Source: Haliea sp. (GTDB taxonomy: Bacteria > Pseudomonadota > Gammaproteobacteria > Pseudomonadales > Halieaceae). Taken from it: DNA of 64,000 nt. The position numbers and the translations under genes are program-made. The stretch spans positions 124,001 through 188,000 of the forward strand of contig JADJAL010000004.1 of NCBI GenBank assembly GCA_016704305.1, in the 5' to 3' direction. The notes beneath the pieces are model-generated. The model did no database searches, was not told the DNA's origin, and was given only the letters and a program-made list of their open reading frames with translations. This document shows, in pieces, positions 1 through 9,055 of the stretch (position 1 is the first letter of the stretch; every line of letters begins with the position of its first letter).

Positions 1-243
1 ATCCCAGATCGACACGCCGTTGTCCTTCAGCCAGCGCGTATTGGTGTCGCCACGGAGGAACCACAACAGTTCGTTCGCGATACTTTTGAAATGCAGCTTC
101 TTGGTTGTCAGTAGCGGGAAGCCGTCAGCCAGGTCGTGCCGGTACTGCCGCCCGAACACGGACAAGGTGCCGGTGCCGGTGCGATCGCCCTTGCGCACGC
201 CGTGATCCAGGATGTCCTGCAGCAGATCGAGATATTGCTTCAT
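1..243 (-). CDS. thyA: Thymidylate synthase, N-terminal part (cut by window edge)
   Basis: Reading leftward from the ATG at 243, the first 81 codons begin [12 protein letters not shown] and contain [11 protein letters not shown] and the [11 protein letters not shown] stretch typical of the ThyA N-terminus, including the Arg of the phosphate-binding loop. ThyA methylates dUMP to dTMP using methylene-tetrahydrofolate. The catalytic Cys lies beyond the window. The start overlaps the lgt stop (ATGA), so thyA is translationally coupled behind lgt, a pairing common in proteobacteria. Confidence 0.95.
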   Translation of the reverse strand, partial: MKQYLDLLQDILDHGVRKGDRTGTGTLSVFGRQYRHDLADGFPLLTTKKLHFKSIANELLWFLRGDTNTRWLKDNGVSIWD

Positions 244-1058
244 TTGACGCGTTTCCCCAGCGCAGGCTCATCACGACTGGCGTTGCGGTAGGCGGTGACT
301 ATCAGGTAGATCCCCAGCGCGATCATCGGCAGTGACAACAATTGCCCCCGGGTCACCCAACCCAGCGCCTGGAAACCGATATCGCGGTCCGGCTCGCGGA
401 AGAACTCCGCGACAAAGCGCAGGCAGCCGTAGCCTAGCGCAAACACGCCGGCGATGGACCACACGGGACGCGGCCGGGAAGAAAACCACATCATGATCAC
501 AAACAACAACACCCCCTCCAGGGCGAATTGGTACAGCTGCGACGGGTGCCTTGCCAATTGCGCGGGATCATTCGGAAAGACCATTGCCCAGGGCACATCG
601 GTGGCCCGTCCCCACAGCTCCTGGCCGATGAAATTGCCCAGGCGACCCAGCGCCAGGCCCACCGGCACCAGCGGTGCGACAAAATCCATCAGGGCGCCGA
701 ACACGATATTGTGCCGGCGGGCGAACAGGTACATCGCGAACAGCACACCCAGGAAGCCGCCGTGAAACGACATGCCGCCCTCCCAGACCCGGAACAACCA
801 GCTGGGATCTTTTAGCAGGTGGTCGCCACCGTAGAAGATCGCGTATCCAAACCTGCCGCCGAGCACGACACCCAGCGCGGCGTAAAAGATCAGGTCGTCG
901 ACCTGCTCCCGCGTCACCACGGACCAGGGCCTCCGCGTGCGCCGTGCGGCCAACCACCATGCGAAGGCAAGGCCTGTGAGGTACGTCAATCCGTACCAGT
1001 GGACCTTGAGCGGCCCCAGGGACAGTGCGACCGGGTCTATTTCAGGATAAGGCAGCAT
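240..1058 (-). CDS. lgt: Prolipoprotein diacylglyceryl transferase
   Basis: Inner-membrane enzyme that transfers diacylglycerol from phosphatidylglycerol to the lipobox Cys of prolipoproteins, the first step of lipoprotein maturation. The 272-residue product starts [16 protein letters not shown] and has multiple hydrophobic segments, the HGGFLG motif and the [14 protein letters not shown] signature. A longer in-frame start at 1163 exists, but its extra 35 residues do not resemble Lgt N-termini, so I chose the ATG at 1058. The stop overlaps the thyA start. Confidence 0.93.
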   Translation of the reverse strand: MLPYPEIDPVALSLGPLKVHWYGLTYLTGLAFAWWLAARRTRRPWSVVTREQVDDLIFYAALGVVLGGRFGYAIFYGGDHLLKDPSWLFRVWEGGMSFHGGFLGVLFAMYLFARRHNIVFGALMDFVAPLVPVGLALGRLGNFIGQELWGRATDVPWAMVFPNDPAQLARHPSQLYQFALEGVLLFVIMMWFSSRPRPVWSIAGVFALGYGCLRFVAEFFREPDRDIGFQALGWVTRGQLLSLPMIALGIYLIVTAYRNASRDEPALGKRVK

Positions 1059-1193
1059 CGTTGCAGTTCGGTAAGTAAGCCAATGGAAAGGCTGGCCAGA
1101 CTCGGCCAACACGAGTAACGGAACTGGAAAAGCCGTATTATCATCCACCCAGTGAGGATTCACAATTTTTTCCCCGTACCCCGGTTGTCGTCC

Positions 1194-1967
1194 ATGTGCC
1201 TGTTAATTTTTGCCCATCAGGTGGCGCCTGATTTTCCGCTGCTGATAGCCGCGAATCGCGACGAATTCCACGCGCGGCCCACCGCCGTGTCCGATTTCTG
1301 GATCGAACACCCCGACTTGCTGGCAGGAAAAGACCTGCAGCAGGGTGGAACCTGGATGGGTATAACCCGCAAGGGTCGCTTTGCCGCAGTCACCAACTAC
1401 CGCGATCCCGCGCGCACCGCCCCGGCACCGCGTTCTCGCGGCGAGTTGCCGCTGGCCTATCTTACGGGCACGGAAGACCCGCAGTCGTACCTGCATCAGT
1501 TGGCGAGCCGCGCAGCCGAGTACGCCGGCTTCAACTTGCTGGTGGGCGATACGCAGAGCCTCTGGTATTTCACCAACAGCGAGGAGCGCGCACCGCAGCG
1601 CCTGGCGCCTGGGATTTATGGCTTGAGCAATGCCAGGCTGGACACGCCGTGGCCGAAGGTGACCGCAGGAAAAGCACGGCTGCAGGCGCTGCTGGATGCT
1701 GGCGATATCTCCCATGACGCGCTGGCCACGGTCACAGCCAGCCGTCAGCTGGCGGATGGGCTCGCGCTGGACGCTCTGCATCAGGTAAATGGCATGGAGC
1801 GGATGTTGTCCGCGCAGTTCATTGTCACGGCTGCATACGGGACGCGCTCCAGCACTACAATGTGGACCGATGTACGCGGCCTCGCCAGTTGGCAAGAGCG
1901 CAGCTTCGACGCCGAGGGTACGTTACACACGGAACAACGAATGGAGTTTCAACTGGAAAGCGCATGA
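1194..1967 (+). CDS. NRDE (TANGO2-like) family protein
   Basis: The 257-residue protein begins MCLLIFAHQ, with the family's invariant Cys directly after Met, and contains the signature AANRDEF near residue 22 and GGTWMGITRKGRFAAVTNYRDP. The family (Pfam NRDE, human TANGO2) has been linked to heme or lipid handling but has no settled bacterial function. An upstream in-frame ATG at 1152 would add 14 residues and hide the Cys, so 1194 is preferred. It is divergent from lgt and convergent with ptsP, so it is probably a single-gene unit. Confidence 0.85.
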   Translation: MCLLIFAHQVAPDFPLLIAANRDEFHARPTAVSDFWIEHPDLLAGKDLQQGGTWMGITRKGRFAAVTNYRDPARTAPAPRSRGELPLAYLTGTEDPQSYLHQLASRAAEYAGFNLLVGDTQSLWYFTNSEERAPQRLAPGIYGLSNARLDTPWPKVTAGKARLQALLDAGDISHDALATVTASRQLADGLALDALHQVNGMERMLSAQFIVTAAYGTRSSTTMWTDVRGLASWQERSFDAEGTLHTEQRMEFQLESA

Positions 1968-2007
1968 CGCGGCGCTGCGGCATCCAGCGCTGTGAACGTC
2001 GGCGGCG

Positions 2008-4272
2008 CTACTCCACCGGACTGTGAATGAACTTTTCCATGCCATGCTGCGTGAGGAACTGCTCCAGACGGGCGTTCACCTGAAGGGCGCAATCCAGTTG
2101 CATCACTTCCTTGAGTAAACTGCGCGCCTCGCTGCGGCGCAGGTTGCGCAGCGCTTTCTTCACCCTGGGCAAACTGATGGCGTTCATCGACAACACGTCG
2201 TAACCCATCGCCAGAAGCAGCACGGCGCCACCGGGGTCGCCTGCCAGTTCCCCACAGATGCCAATCGGCACCCCCTCAGACTGGCTGGCCGTGGCGACAT
2301 ACGCCAACGCCTGCAATACCGCCGGGTGAAATGAGTGATAAAGATGCGCCACGCGGGCATTGTTGCGATCCACCGCCAGCAGATACTGTGTCAGGTCGTT
2401 GCTGCCCACGGATAAGAAATCGACGCGCCGCGCCAGTGCGCGCGCCTGGTACACCGCTGCGGGTACCTCGACCATGACGCCGATAGGCGGTAACTCGCCC
2501 TTCAGTCCGTCCTGGCGCAGCTCGCTATGACTGCGGCGAATCAATTCCAGTGCTTCGTCCACCTCGGCGGTATTGCACACCATCGGCAGCATGATGCGCA
2601 GATTTCCCAGCCCTTCGTTAGCCTTGAGCATGGCCCGCACCTGGGCGAGGAATATTTCCGGGTGATCCAGCGTCACCCGTATCCCGCGCCAGCCCAGAAA
2701 CGGGTTTTCCTCCTCGATCGGAAAATAGGGCAAGGCCTTGTCGCCGCCGATATCCAGCGTGCGCATGGTCACCGAGCGCGGCGCGAACGCCTCCAGCTGC
2801 TCGCGGTATATCTGGCGCTGCTCCTCCTCGCTGGGAAAGCGGTCCCTGAGCAGGAACGGCACTTCTGTGCGATACAGGCCGACACCTTCCGCGCCCTGCT
2901 CCAGCGAGCGGGCGACATCCGCCATCAAACCGGTATTGACCCACAGCGGCATGCGATGGCCGTCCAGCGTGACACAGGGTTCGTCGCGCAGCGATTCCAG
3001 ATCCCGCGACAAGGCCTTGTCCTCATCCACGACCTGTTGGAAACGCTGTTTGATTTCCGGCAGGGGGTTGAGGTGCACGGTGCCGTTATAGCCATCGATA
3101 ATAACTTCACGGTCCTGCAATTTGGCATAGGGCAGGTTGATCGCCCCCATCACGGTGGGCACACCCATCGCACGCGCAAGAATGGCGACATGAGAGTTGC
3201 TGGAACCTCGCACGGAAATCAGGCCGACCAGCTTCTCGCGTGGAATTTCCCCCAGCGATGTCGCCGTCAATTCCTCGCCCACGAGAATCGTCTGGTCTGG
3301 GTACACACGCGGCTCCTGGTTCGCCGCCTGCAGGTAAGCCAGCACGCGCGTACCCAGGTCGCGCACGTCCACCGCGCGCTCCTTCAGGTAACTGTGTTCC
3401 ATGCGTTCAAAATGGCGTATGTGCTGAATCATCACCTGGCTCAGCGCACCCTGCGCCCACTGCCCGGCCTTGATCAGCTTGACGACTTCCGCGCCGATGG
3501 TCGAGTCGTCCAGAATACTGATGTAGACATCGAACAGCGCATGATCCTCGGGACTCAGTTCCGCACCCAGGTTCTCGGCCACCTGTTGAATATCTTTCTG
3601 TACGGCCTGCAACGCCTCGCGAAACGCGCGCACTTCCTTGCGCTTATCCTGCGCTGCACGCGGTTGCACGGCGTACAGGTCCGCCCCCGGGGAAATCACC
3701 ACAACGGTGCCTATTGCGACACCAGGCGCACCTGGCACGCCGGTCACTTTCGCCGGGGCCGCGCCGGCCAATGACTGGGTCACCAATACACCCGTCACCT
3801 GGGCATGGGCAATCACACCGGCAAGTTGGGCGGACAGCGTTACCAGGAACGCTTCGTCACTCTCATCGAAGCGGCGACGTTCCGTCTGCTGCACCACCAG
3901 CACACCGAGGACGCCGCGCTGGTGAATGATGGGCACCCCCAGAAACGCGTGGTAGTGCTCCTCGCCAATGCCGGGCATGAAACGGAATCGGGGGTGGTTT
4001 TCGGCCTCCTCAAGATTGACCGGCTCGCCGCGTTCGGCAACCAGGCCGACCAGCCCGTCACTGGCAGCCAGGCTGGCGACACCCACCAGCTCGGGATTGA
4101 GTCCCTGGGTCGCCCTGAACACGTAGCGCCCATTCGCCGGGTCGCGCAGATATACACTGCACACCTGGGTATTCAGGGCAGCGCGTACACGGCGCACTAT
4201 AATCTGCAGAGCCTCCTCCAGATCACCCGCCGCGTTGACCTCCTGGACAATATTGCGCAGGATTTCGAGCAT
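2008..4272 (-). CDS. ptsP: PTS-Ntr enzyme I (phosphoenolpyruvate-protein phosphotransferase PtsP)
   Basis: First enzyme of the nitrogen-related phosphotransferase relay, autophosphorylating from PEP and passing phosphate to NPr. An N-terminal GAF domain (about residues 1-160) senses small molecules. The swivelling domain carries the phosphorylated His in GSSNSHVAILARAMGVP near residue 360, and the PEP-binding TIM barrel contains EGVGLYRTE and GSNDLTQYLLAVDRNN. A GTG at 4278 directly follows the rppH stop, but the ATG at 4272 (MLEILRNIVQEVN) matches the family start. It is in an operon with rppH. Confidence 0.93.
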   Translation of the reverse strand: MLEILRNIVQEVNAAGDLEEALQIIVRRVRAALNTQVCSVYLRDPANGRYVFRATQGLNPELVGVASLAASDGLVGLVAERGEPVNLEEAENHPRFRFMPGIGEEHYHAFLGVPIIHQRGVLGVLVVQQTERRRFDESDEAFLVTLSAQLAGVIAHAQVTGVLVTQSLAGAAPAKVTGVPGAPGVAIGTVVVISPGADLYAVQPRAAQDKRKEVRAFREALQAVQKDIQQVAENLGAELSPEDHALFDVYISILDDSTIGAEVVKLIKAGQWAQGALSQVMIQHIRHFERMEHSYLKERAVDVRDLGTRVLAYLQAANQEPRVYPDQTILVGEELTATSLGEIPREKLVGLISVRGSSNSHVAILARAMGVPTVMGAINLPYAKLQDREVIIDGYNGTVHLNPLPEIKQRFQQVVDEDKALSRDLESLRDEPCVTLDGHRMPLWVNTGLMADVARSLEQGAEGVGLYRTEVPFLLRDRFPSEEEQRQIYREQLEAFAPRSVTMRTLDIGGDKALPYFPIEEENPFLGWRGIRVTLDHPEIFLAQVRAMLKANEGLGNLRIMLPMVCNTAEVDEALELIRRSHSELRQDGLKGELPPIGVMVEVPAAVYQARALARRVDFLSVGSNDLTQYLLAVDRNNARVAHLYHSFHPAVLQALAYVATASQSEGVPIGICGELAGDPGGAVLLLAMGYDVLSMNAISLPRVKKALRNLRRSEARSLLKEVMQLDCALQVNARLEQFLTQHGMEKFIHSPVE

Positions 4273-4278
4273 GGCCAC

Positions 4279-4779
4279 TTACAGACCCCCGTGCTTGTCG
4301 GTGTGGCGACCCAGAGGCACCGCGAGTTCCTTCATCGCCCTGCGATAGACCTCGCGCTTGAATGAGATGACCTGATTGAGGGGGTACCAGTAGCTGACCC
4401 ACTGCCAGTGATCGAACTCCGGCTTCTCGTTCAGGTTGAGCTGCACCGCCGCGTCATCTTCCAGCAGGCGCAGTAAAAACCACTTTTGCTTCTGTCCGAT
4501 ACACCGGGGCTTCTGGCTGGCGCGCACGAACTGCGTGGGCAGCCGATAGCGCAACCAGCCTTTGGTGGAACCCAGCACTTCTACCGCATCGGGCAACAGG
4601 CCAACCTCCTCATGCAACTCACGATAAAGTGCCTGCAGCGGCGACTCGCCCGCACTGATGCCTCCCTGGGGGAATTGCCAGGCGTCGCGGCCACCGACGC
4701 GACGGGCCCACAGCAGCTGGCCATGCTCATTGGTCAGCATGATGCCCACGTTCAGCCGAAAGCCGTCAGAATCTATCAC
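4279..4779 (-). CDS. rppH: RNA pyrophosphohydrolase (Nudix)
   Basis: Removes pyrophosphate from mRNA 5' triphosphate ends and so triggers RNase E-dependent decay. The 166-residue protein has the RppH N-terminus ([15 protein letters not shown]) and a full Nudix box, [20 protein letters not shown] followed by VGL, from about residue 40. The downstream [12 protein letters not shown] motif is also typical. It is followed without a gap by ptsP, a conserved arrangement. Confidence 0.95.
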   Translation of the reverse strand: MIDSDGFRLNVGIMLTNEHGQLLWARRVGGRDAWQFPQGGISAGESPLQALYRELHEEVGLLPDAVEVLGSTKGWLRYRLPTQFVRASQKPRCIGQKQKWFLLRLLEDDAAVQLNLNEKPEFDHWQWVSYWYPLNQVISFKREVYRRAMKELAVPLGRHTDKHGGL

Positions 4780-4897
4780 GTTTAAAAAGTCACCCCTCGT
4801 AATGGCCGGTCATTGTTCCACAATTTGCAGACCCAGAGAAATTTACTATAGCTGATGCCGCCGTTATGCTGGCCACCCACTTTTTGAGGCACGGCTC

Positions 4898-5551
4898 GTG
4901 ACACTGGCAATTTTCGACCTGGACAACACTCTGCTCGGCGGCGATAGCGACCACCTGTGGGGTCAATTCATCTGTGAGCAGCAATTAGTGGACAACGCAG
5001 ACTTTGCTCAGCGCAGCGAACAATTCTATGCGGATTATCAGTCGGGCGACCTGGATATCGACGCCTACCTGCGTTTTGCGCTGGGCACGTTAAAAGGTCG
5101 TTCGCCCGCCGAGCTGCACAATTGGCATAGTGCATTCATGCACAGCAAAATCAAGCCCATCCTGTTACCCAAGGCATCCGACCTCCTTGCCGAGCACCGG
5201 CGGCGCGGTCACGAACTGGTGATCATCACCGCCACCAATCGCTTCATCACCGCGCCTATCGCGGACGCGCTCGGCGTGGACAACCTGATCGCCTGCGAGG
5301 CGGAGATCGTGGACGGTATTTACACCGGCGCGCCCAGCGGCGTCCCGTCGTTCCAGGCCGGCAAGGTCACCCGCCTGTACGACTGGATGGAAAGCCGCGA
5401 TCTGCGCCTGGATGGCGCGTGGTTTTACAGCGATTCGCACAATGACCTGCCGCTGCTGGAGCTGGTGGACCATCCGGTGGCTGTTGACCCGGACGACACG
5501 TTGCGGGCCAGGGCTGTCGAACGCGGCTGGCCGGTGATTTCGTTGCGCTGA
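4898..5551 (+). CDS. HAD-superfamily IB hydrolase (SerB-like phosphatase)
   Basis: Starts with GTG and encodes 217 residues. HAD motif I is FDLDNTLLGGDSD (nucleophile first Asp, residue 7 region), motif II is ITATNRF, and motif III/IV is WFYSDSHNDLPLLE. The C1 cap places it with the HAD-IB phosphoserine/phosphorylethanolamine-type phosphatases. Similar genes are often annotated histidinol-phosphatase-like, but the substrate cannot be read from sequence. It is divergent from rppH and ends in front of the palindromic elements. Confidence 0.85.
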   Translation: MTLAIFDLDNTLLGGDSDHLWGQFICEQQLVDNADFAQRSEQFYADYQSGDLDIDAYLRFALGTLKGRSPAELHNWHSAFMHSKIKPILLPKASDLLAEHRRRGHELVIITATNRFITAPIADALGVDNLIACEAEIVDGIYTGAPSGVPSFQAGKVTRLYDWMESRDLRLDGAWFYSDSHNDLPLLELVDHPVAVDPDDTLRARAVERGWPVISLR

Positions 5552-5691
5552 TACTGGACTAAATTGTTTCGAGTTTCAGATTCAGATTGCTGGCACATTT
5601 CACGCCATCATGCGGTTCACCTTTGGTAGGCGCGTCATCTAGCGCAGGTCGCCGGCGCCGGTCTTCTGGCTTTGGTCTTCCGCTTCTCGCC

Positions 5692-5807
5692 GCGCCGCAG
5701 GTTGTGTTGGGCGCCACAGGAAGCGCAAAAGCGCCATCCATGGCAGCTCGCGCTCGGCCGTCCCTGGCCGAGCACGTTCCTGTGGCGCCCAACACAACCT
5801 GCGGCGC
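5692..5807 (+). repeat. Palindromic element A: 31-bp perfect arms around a two-hairpin core
   Basis: Left arm 5692-5722 is the exact reverse complement of right arm 5777-5807. The 54-nt interior 5723-5776 contains two small hairpins: GCC-ATCCAT-GGC at 5733-5744 and CTCGGCC-GTCCCT-GGCCGAG at 5753-5772. Bases 5724-5769 match the reverse complement of 5960-6005 (element B) at 43 of 46 positions by my count, while the arms of A and B are unrelated. It lies between the convergent HAD and rlmI genes. There is no T-run, so it is not a standard intrinsic terminator. Confidence 0.9.
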
Positions 5808-5919
5808 TGACATTTTCCCAAGCGCGTAGATCGAAGATGACAGGATTCGAATTGAAATTGAGCGAATCGAACGATTGATGTTCCGATCTTGCACGAAACG
5901 AGTTCAGTGCTCGGTGGTA

Positions 5920-6039
5920 GAGTTGCGAAAGCCTGGCATGGCTGGGCGGGGGCGTGTGAGGCCATGGATGGCCGAACGCGAGCTGCCATGGATGGCGCTT
6001 TTGCGGCCCCCGCCCAGCCATGCCAGGCTTTCGCGACTC
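5920..6039 (-). repeat. Palindromic element B: inverted copy of A's core with different arms
   Basis: Arms 5925-5953 and 6006-6034 are perfect 29-bp inverted repeats. With one mismatch they extend to 5920-5953 and 6006-6039. The core 5960-6005, read on the minus strand, repeats the element A core almost exactly, with hairpins GCC-ATCCAT-GGC and GGCC-ATCCAT-GGCC. The arm sequence shares nothing obvious with element A. The spacer to A (5808-5919) holds no gene that I recognise. Confidence 0.9.
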
Positions 6040-6081
6040 GGCGATGAACAACAAAACCCCACGATTAAAAATCCAGACAAT

Positions 6082-7261
6082 CTAAAGCTTGCGAACAAAC
6101 AACGCCTTCAGATATTCAGTCTCAGGAATCGCCGGATGAATCGGATGATCCGCCCCCTGCGCCCCCTGCTCAACCACGCGAACCTGGCACCCCGAACGCA
6201 CCGCCGCCTGTTGCACGGCAGTGATCAACTCCGCGCGGGGCAGATGCATAGAGCACGAGGCAGACACCAGCAGCCCACCGGGCTGCAACAGCTGTAAGCC
6301 CAGCTCATTGATGCGTCGATAAGCGGCAATGCCTTTTTTCAGCTCCTTCTTGCGCTGGATAAACGCCGGGGGATCGAGAATCACCACATCAAACAGCGCG
6401 CCTTCAGCCTGCATCGCCGCCATCGTTTCCGGCGCCGAGCCACGACGCGTCGTGACGCGATCATGCAGTTGGTTTAATCGCGCGTTTGCCTCGACGCCCT
6501 CCAGCGCCTGCGCCGAGGAGTCCAGGCAGCACACAGACGTCGCGCCGAACGCTGCGGCCTGCACACCCCAGCCGCCGATATAACTGTACACATCCAGCAC
6601 ACGCTTGCCCCTGACCCACGGTGCCAGGCGCGCGCGCGACATGCGGTGGTCGTAGAACCATCCGGTCTTCTGGCCATCGTAGACGGGCGCGAGAAACTGC
6701 ACGCCGTTCTCCTGAAGCGGCACCTGCCGCGGCACGGCGCCGTAAGCGACTTCGGACTCGGTCGCCAGGCCCTGCTCGCGACGACTGCGGCTGTCTGAGC
6801 GCAGCAGGATACCGCTCGGTGCCAGTGCGGCGACGAGCGCTTGCAGCAGCGGCTCGCGATAACGTTCCATGCCGCTGTTGTTGAGTTGCATCACCAGCAC
6901 GTCGCCGAAGCGGTCTACAACCAGCCCGGGGAGGGTGTCGCTGTCGCCGTAGATGAGGCGGTAGAAGGGTTTGTCGAACGCCGCCTGCCGTATCGCCAGC
7001 GCCGTCGCAATTCGGGCGGCGAAGAATTGTACATCCAGCGCGCTGCTCGCCCGGCGCGTACAGCCGCGCGCAAATCAGTGCGTTGGGTTCCATGTAGGCG
7101 CTGCCCAGCAGCTTGTCGTTGCTGTTGCGAACAGTGACCAGATCGCCTGCGGCAAAACTGCCCAGCGGCGAGCGCTCGCTGTCAACTTCATTGGAGAACA
7201 CCCAGAGGTGGCCACCGCGCAGGCGGTGATCCGCGCCCTGGCGCAGGAAGAGGTCCCTCAT
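6082..7261 (-). pseudogene. rlmI: 23S rRNA m5C1962 methyltransferase RlmI, frameshifted
   Basis: SAM-dependent methyltransferase for C1962 of 23S rRNA. The N-terminal PUA part (MRDLFLRQGADHRLRGGHLWVFSNEVD to LICARLYAPGEQRA) is in one frame. The rest, from LDVQFFAARIATALA through the SAM domain (GKRVLDVYSYIGGWGVQAA) and catalytic motif (SASCSMHL), is in another. The break is near 7035-7046, where CAGCGCGCTGG appears to lack one GC dinucleotide. Apart from this the gene is full length, so either a sequencing error or a very recent lesion is likely. Confidence 0.88.
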
Positions 7262-7280
7262 CAGGTGCTACGGCGCAGTG

Positions 7281-7670
7281 CTACTCTTCCTCACACAGCT
7301 GCTGGTAATCCCCGGCAGATAACAGCGCGTCCAACTCGGCGGGGTCGGAAGGCTGCAGCTTGAAAAACCAACCGTCGTTGTACGGGTCGGAGTTCACCGT
7401 CTCCGGGTCATCCTCCAACTGCCGGTTGATCTCAATAACTTCTCCGCCCACCGGCGAGTAGATGTCGGACGCGGCCTTGACCGATTCGACCACACCGGCG
7501 TCGTCGCCCGCCGCCAGTACGACGCCCACTTCGGGCGTTTCGACGAAGACCACGTCACCGAGCGCTGCCTGTGCATGGTCGGTAATGCCGACCGTCACGG
7601 TGCCATCGTCTTCCAGTCGTGCCCACTCGTGCGTACTGGCGTATTTGAGTTCAACCGGCGTGTGGCTCAT
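7281..7670 (-). CDS. gcvH: Glycine cleavage system H protein
   Basis: Lipoylated carrier protein that shuttles the aminomethyl group of glycine between the P, T and L proteins. The 129-residue product has the [21 protein letters not shown] start and the lipoylation site [16 protein letters not shown], where the Lys of SVKA carries lipoate. An ATG at 7676 is also in frame, but the Shine-Dalgarno GAGGA sits six bases before the ATG at 7670, so the second start is preferred. No gcvT or gcvP lies nearby. Confidence 0.93.
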   Translation of the reverse strand: MSHTPVELKYASTHEWARLEDDGTVTVGITDHAQAALGDVVFVETPEVGVVLAAGDDAGVVESVKAASDIYSPVGGEVIEINRQLEDDPETVNSDPYNDGWFFKLQPSDPAELDALLSAGDYQQLCEEE

Positions 7671-7684
7671 AGACATTCCTCATG

Positions 7685-7732
7685 GTGGTATTGCTGTTGG
7701 TATTGATGTTGGTATTGATGTTGTTACTGCCG
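7685..7732. repeat. 12-bp tandem repeat in the gcvH leader
   Basis: On the plus strand the units are GTGGTATTGCTG (7685), TTGGTATTGATG (7697), TTGGTATTGATG (7709) and a weaker TTGTTACTGCCG (7721). The array begins 14 bases upstream of the gcvH start and would lie in its mRNA leader. Such arrays vary in copy number by slippage. Nothing here resembles a glycine riboswitch aptamer. Confidence 0.7.
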
Positions 7733-7838
7733 TGTTGGGGATGACGACGGACAGCGCTTTTACGGTGGGATTGAGCGCCCCATTCTAACGGCACGCGAGT
7801 GAAAAACAACGTCCGGGGTGTTCACGCTCGACACCAGC

Positions 7839-9055
7839 TCATCCCATGCCCATCGCACGACGCATCAGTTGCTGTTTCAGCGGCGCCAGATTGTCGATGC
7901 GGCGCATACCGGCATTGCGCAACCAGCGCAGCGGCAGTGACTGCTGTTCGAACAGCCGCTTGAAACCGTCCATGGCCGTCATCATCATCAGGTTCTCGCC
8001 CTTGCGCTGCCGCTGATAACGCTGCAGCAGGTCCAACTGCCGGGATGGACGCCATTGCGCTGTCCCGCCAGGATTTCTGCGGCCAACACGGCCACATCCT
8101 GCAGGCCCAGGTTGATCCCCTGGCCAGCCAGCGGGTGAATGGTGTGGGCGGCATCGGCCACCAGCGCCACGCCGGGCTGCACGTAGTCCACGGCATGGCG
8201 CTGGCGCAGCGGGTGCGCGAAACGCCGGGAAGCGTCGAGGACAGCACCGAGTCGCGCTTCGCTGGCGCGCGTAAGCTCGGCGCAGAACGCCGCGTCGTCC
8301 AGTGCCAGCACAGCGTCTACCAAATCTTCCTGCAGTGACCACACGATCGAACAGTAATGGTGGCCATTTTCACCCGGCAGCGGCAACAGTGCCAACGGAC
8401 CGCTGGGCAAAAAGCGTTGCCAGGCAGTCGCGTCGTGCGGGCGCTCGACCTCGACCGTGGCCACGATGGCGCGGTGGCCGTAATCCCATTCACGACTGCG
8501 AAAACTCATCATCTCGCGCACCCGCGACAGGGCGCCATCGGCGGCAACCAGCAGATCCGCTTCCAGCAATTCCCCACCATCCAGCGTCAGCGACATGCGG
8601 GAAGACGCGAGGCGCGTGCAGGACGCAAGCGCCACCGGACTCAACACGGTGATATCGGCCGCCGTGGCAACCCTGGCGAGCAAGGCGTGCACGATCGCGC
8701 GGTTTTCGACGATGTGGCCCAGCTCGCTGGCTCCGACCTCGGCGCGGTCGAATTCGATCTGGCCGGTGCCCTCGGCATCCCATACCGTCATGTGGCGGTA
8801 GGCGCAGTGGCGGTAGGCAGCAATCGCGTCCCACGCTCCCAGTTGCGACAAAAACTCGCGCGAGCGCGGTGTCAGCGCGCTGACCCGTGGATCAAAGTCC
8901 TGCAGATTTTTCGACTGCGGCAGCGCGCTGGCGGGCAGCGCCTGCGCCTCTACCAGTGCAATCATGAGACCGTGGCCACTCAGCGCAACCGCCAGGGCGC
9001 TGCCGGCGATCCCGGCACCGACAATCACCACGTCAAACTGTCGGGCGTCAGCCAT
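7839..9055 (-). pseudogene. ubiI: UbiI/VisC-type FAD monooxygenase, frameshifted
   Basis: Flavin hydroxylase of the UbiH/UbiF/UbiI family in ubiquinone ring hydroxylation. It begins MADARQFDVVIVGAGIAGSA (FAD Rossmann), with the DG motif LLVAADGALSRVR and FAD motif VALVADAAHTIHPLAGQGIN. The frame breaks near 8040-8046 (CATCCCGGCAG, one base short), after which the usual C-terminus DLLQRYQRQRKGEN to LMRRAMGMG continues in another frame. The start overlaps the ubiH stop by eight bases. Assignment to UbiI rather than UbiF is by position and is uncertain. Confidence 0.83.

Noticed and set aside
2527..3774. 415-codon plus-strand open frame
   Set aside because: It is antisense to ptsP and its composition (rich in His, Gln, Arg) is typical of a shadow frame.
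5692..6039. Intrinsic terminator, insertion sequence or ordinary REP element
   Set aside because: There is no T-run, no transposase and no conserved terminal repeat; arms vary between copies while the interior is constant.
7671..7838. Glycine riboswitch upstream of gcvH
   Set aside because: The leader shows simple tandem repeats and no recognisable glycine-aptamer core.
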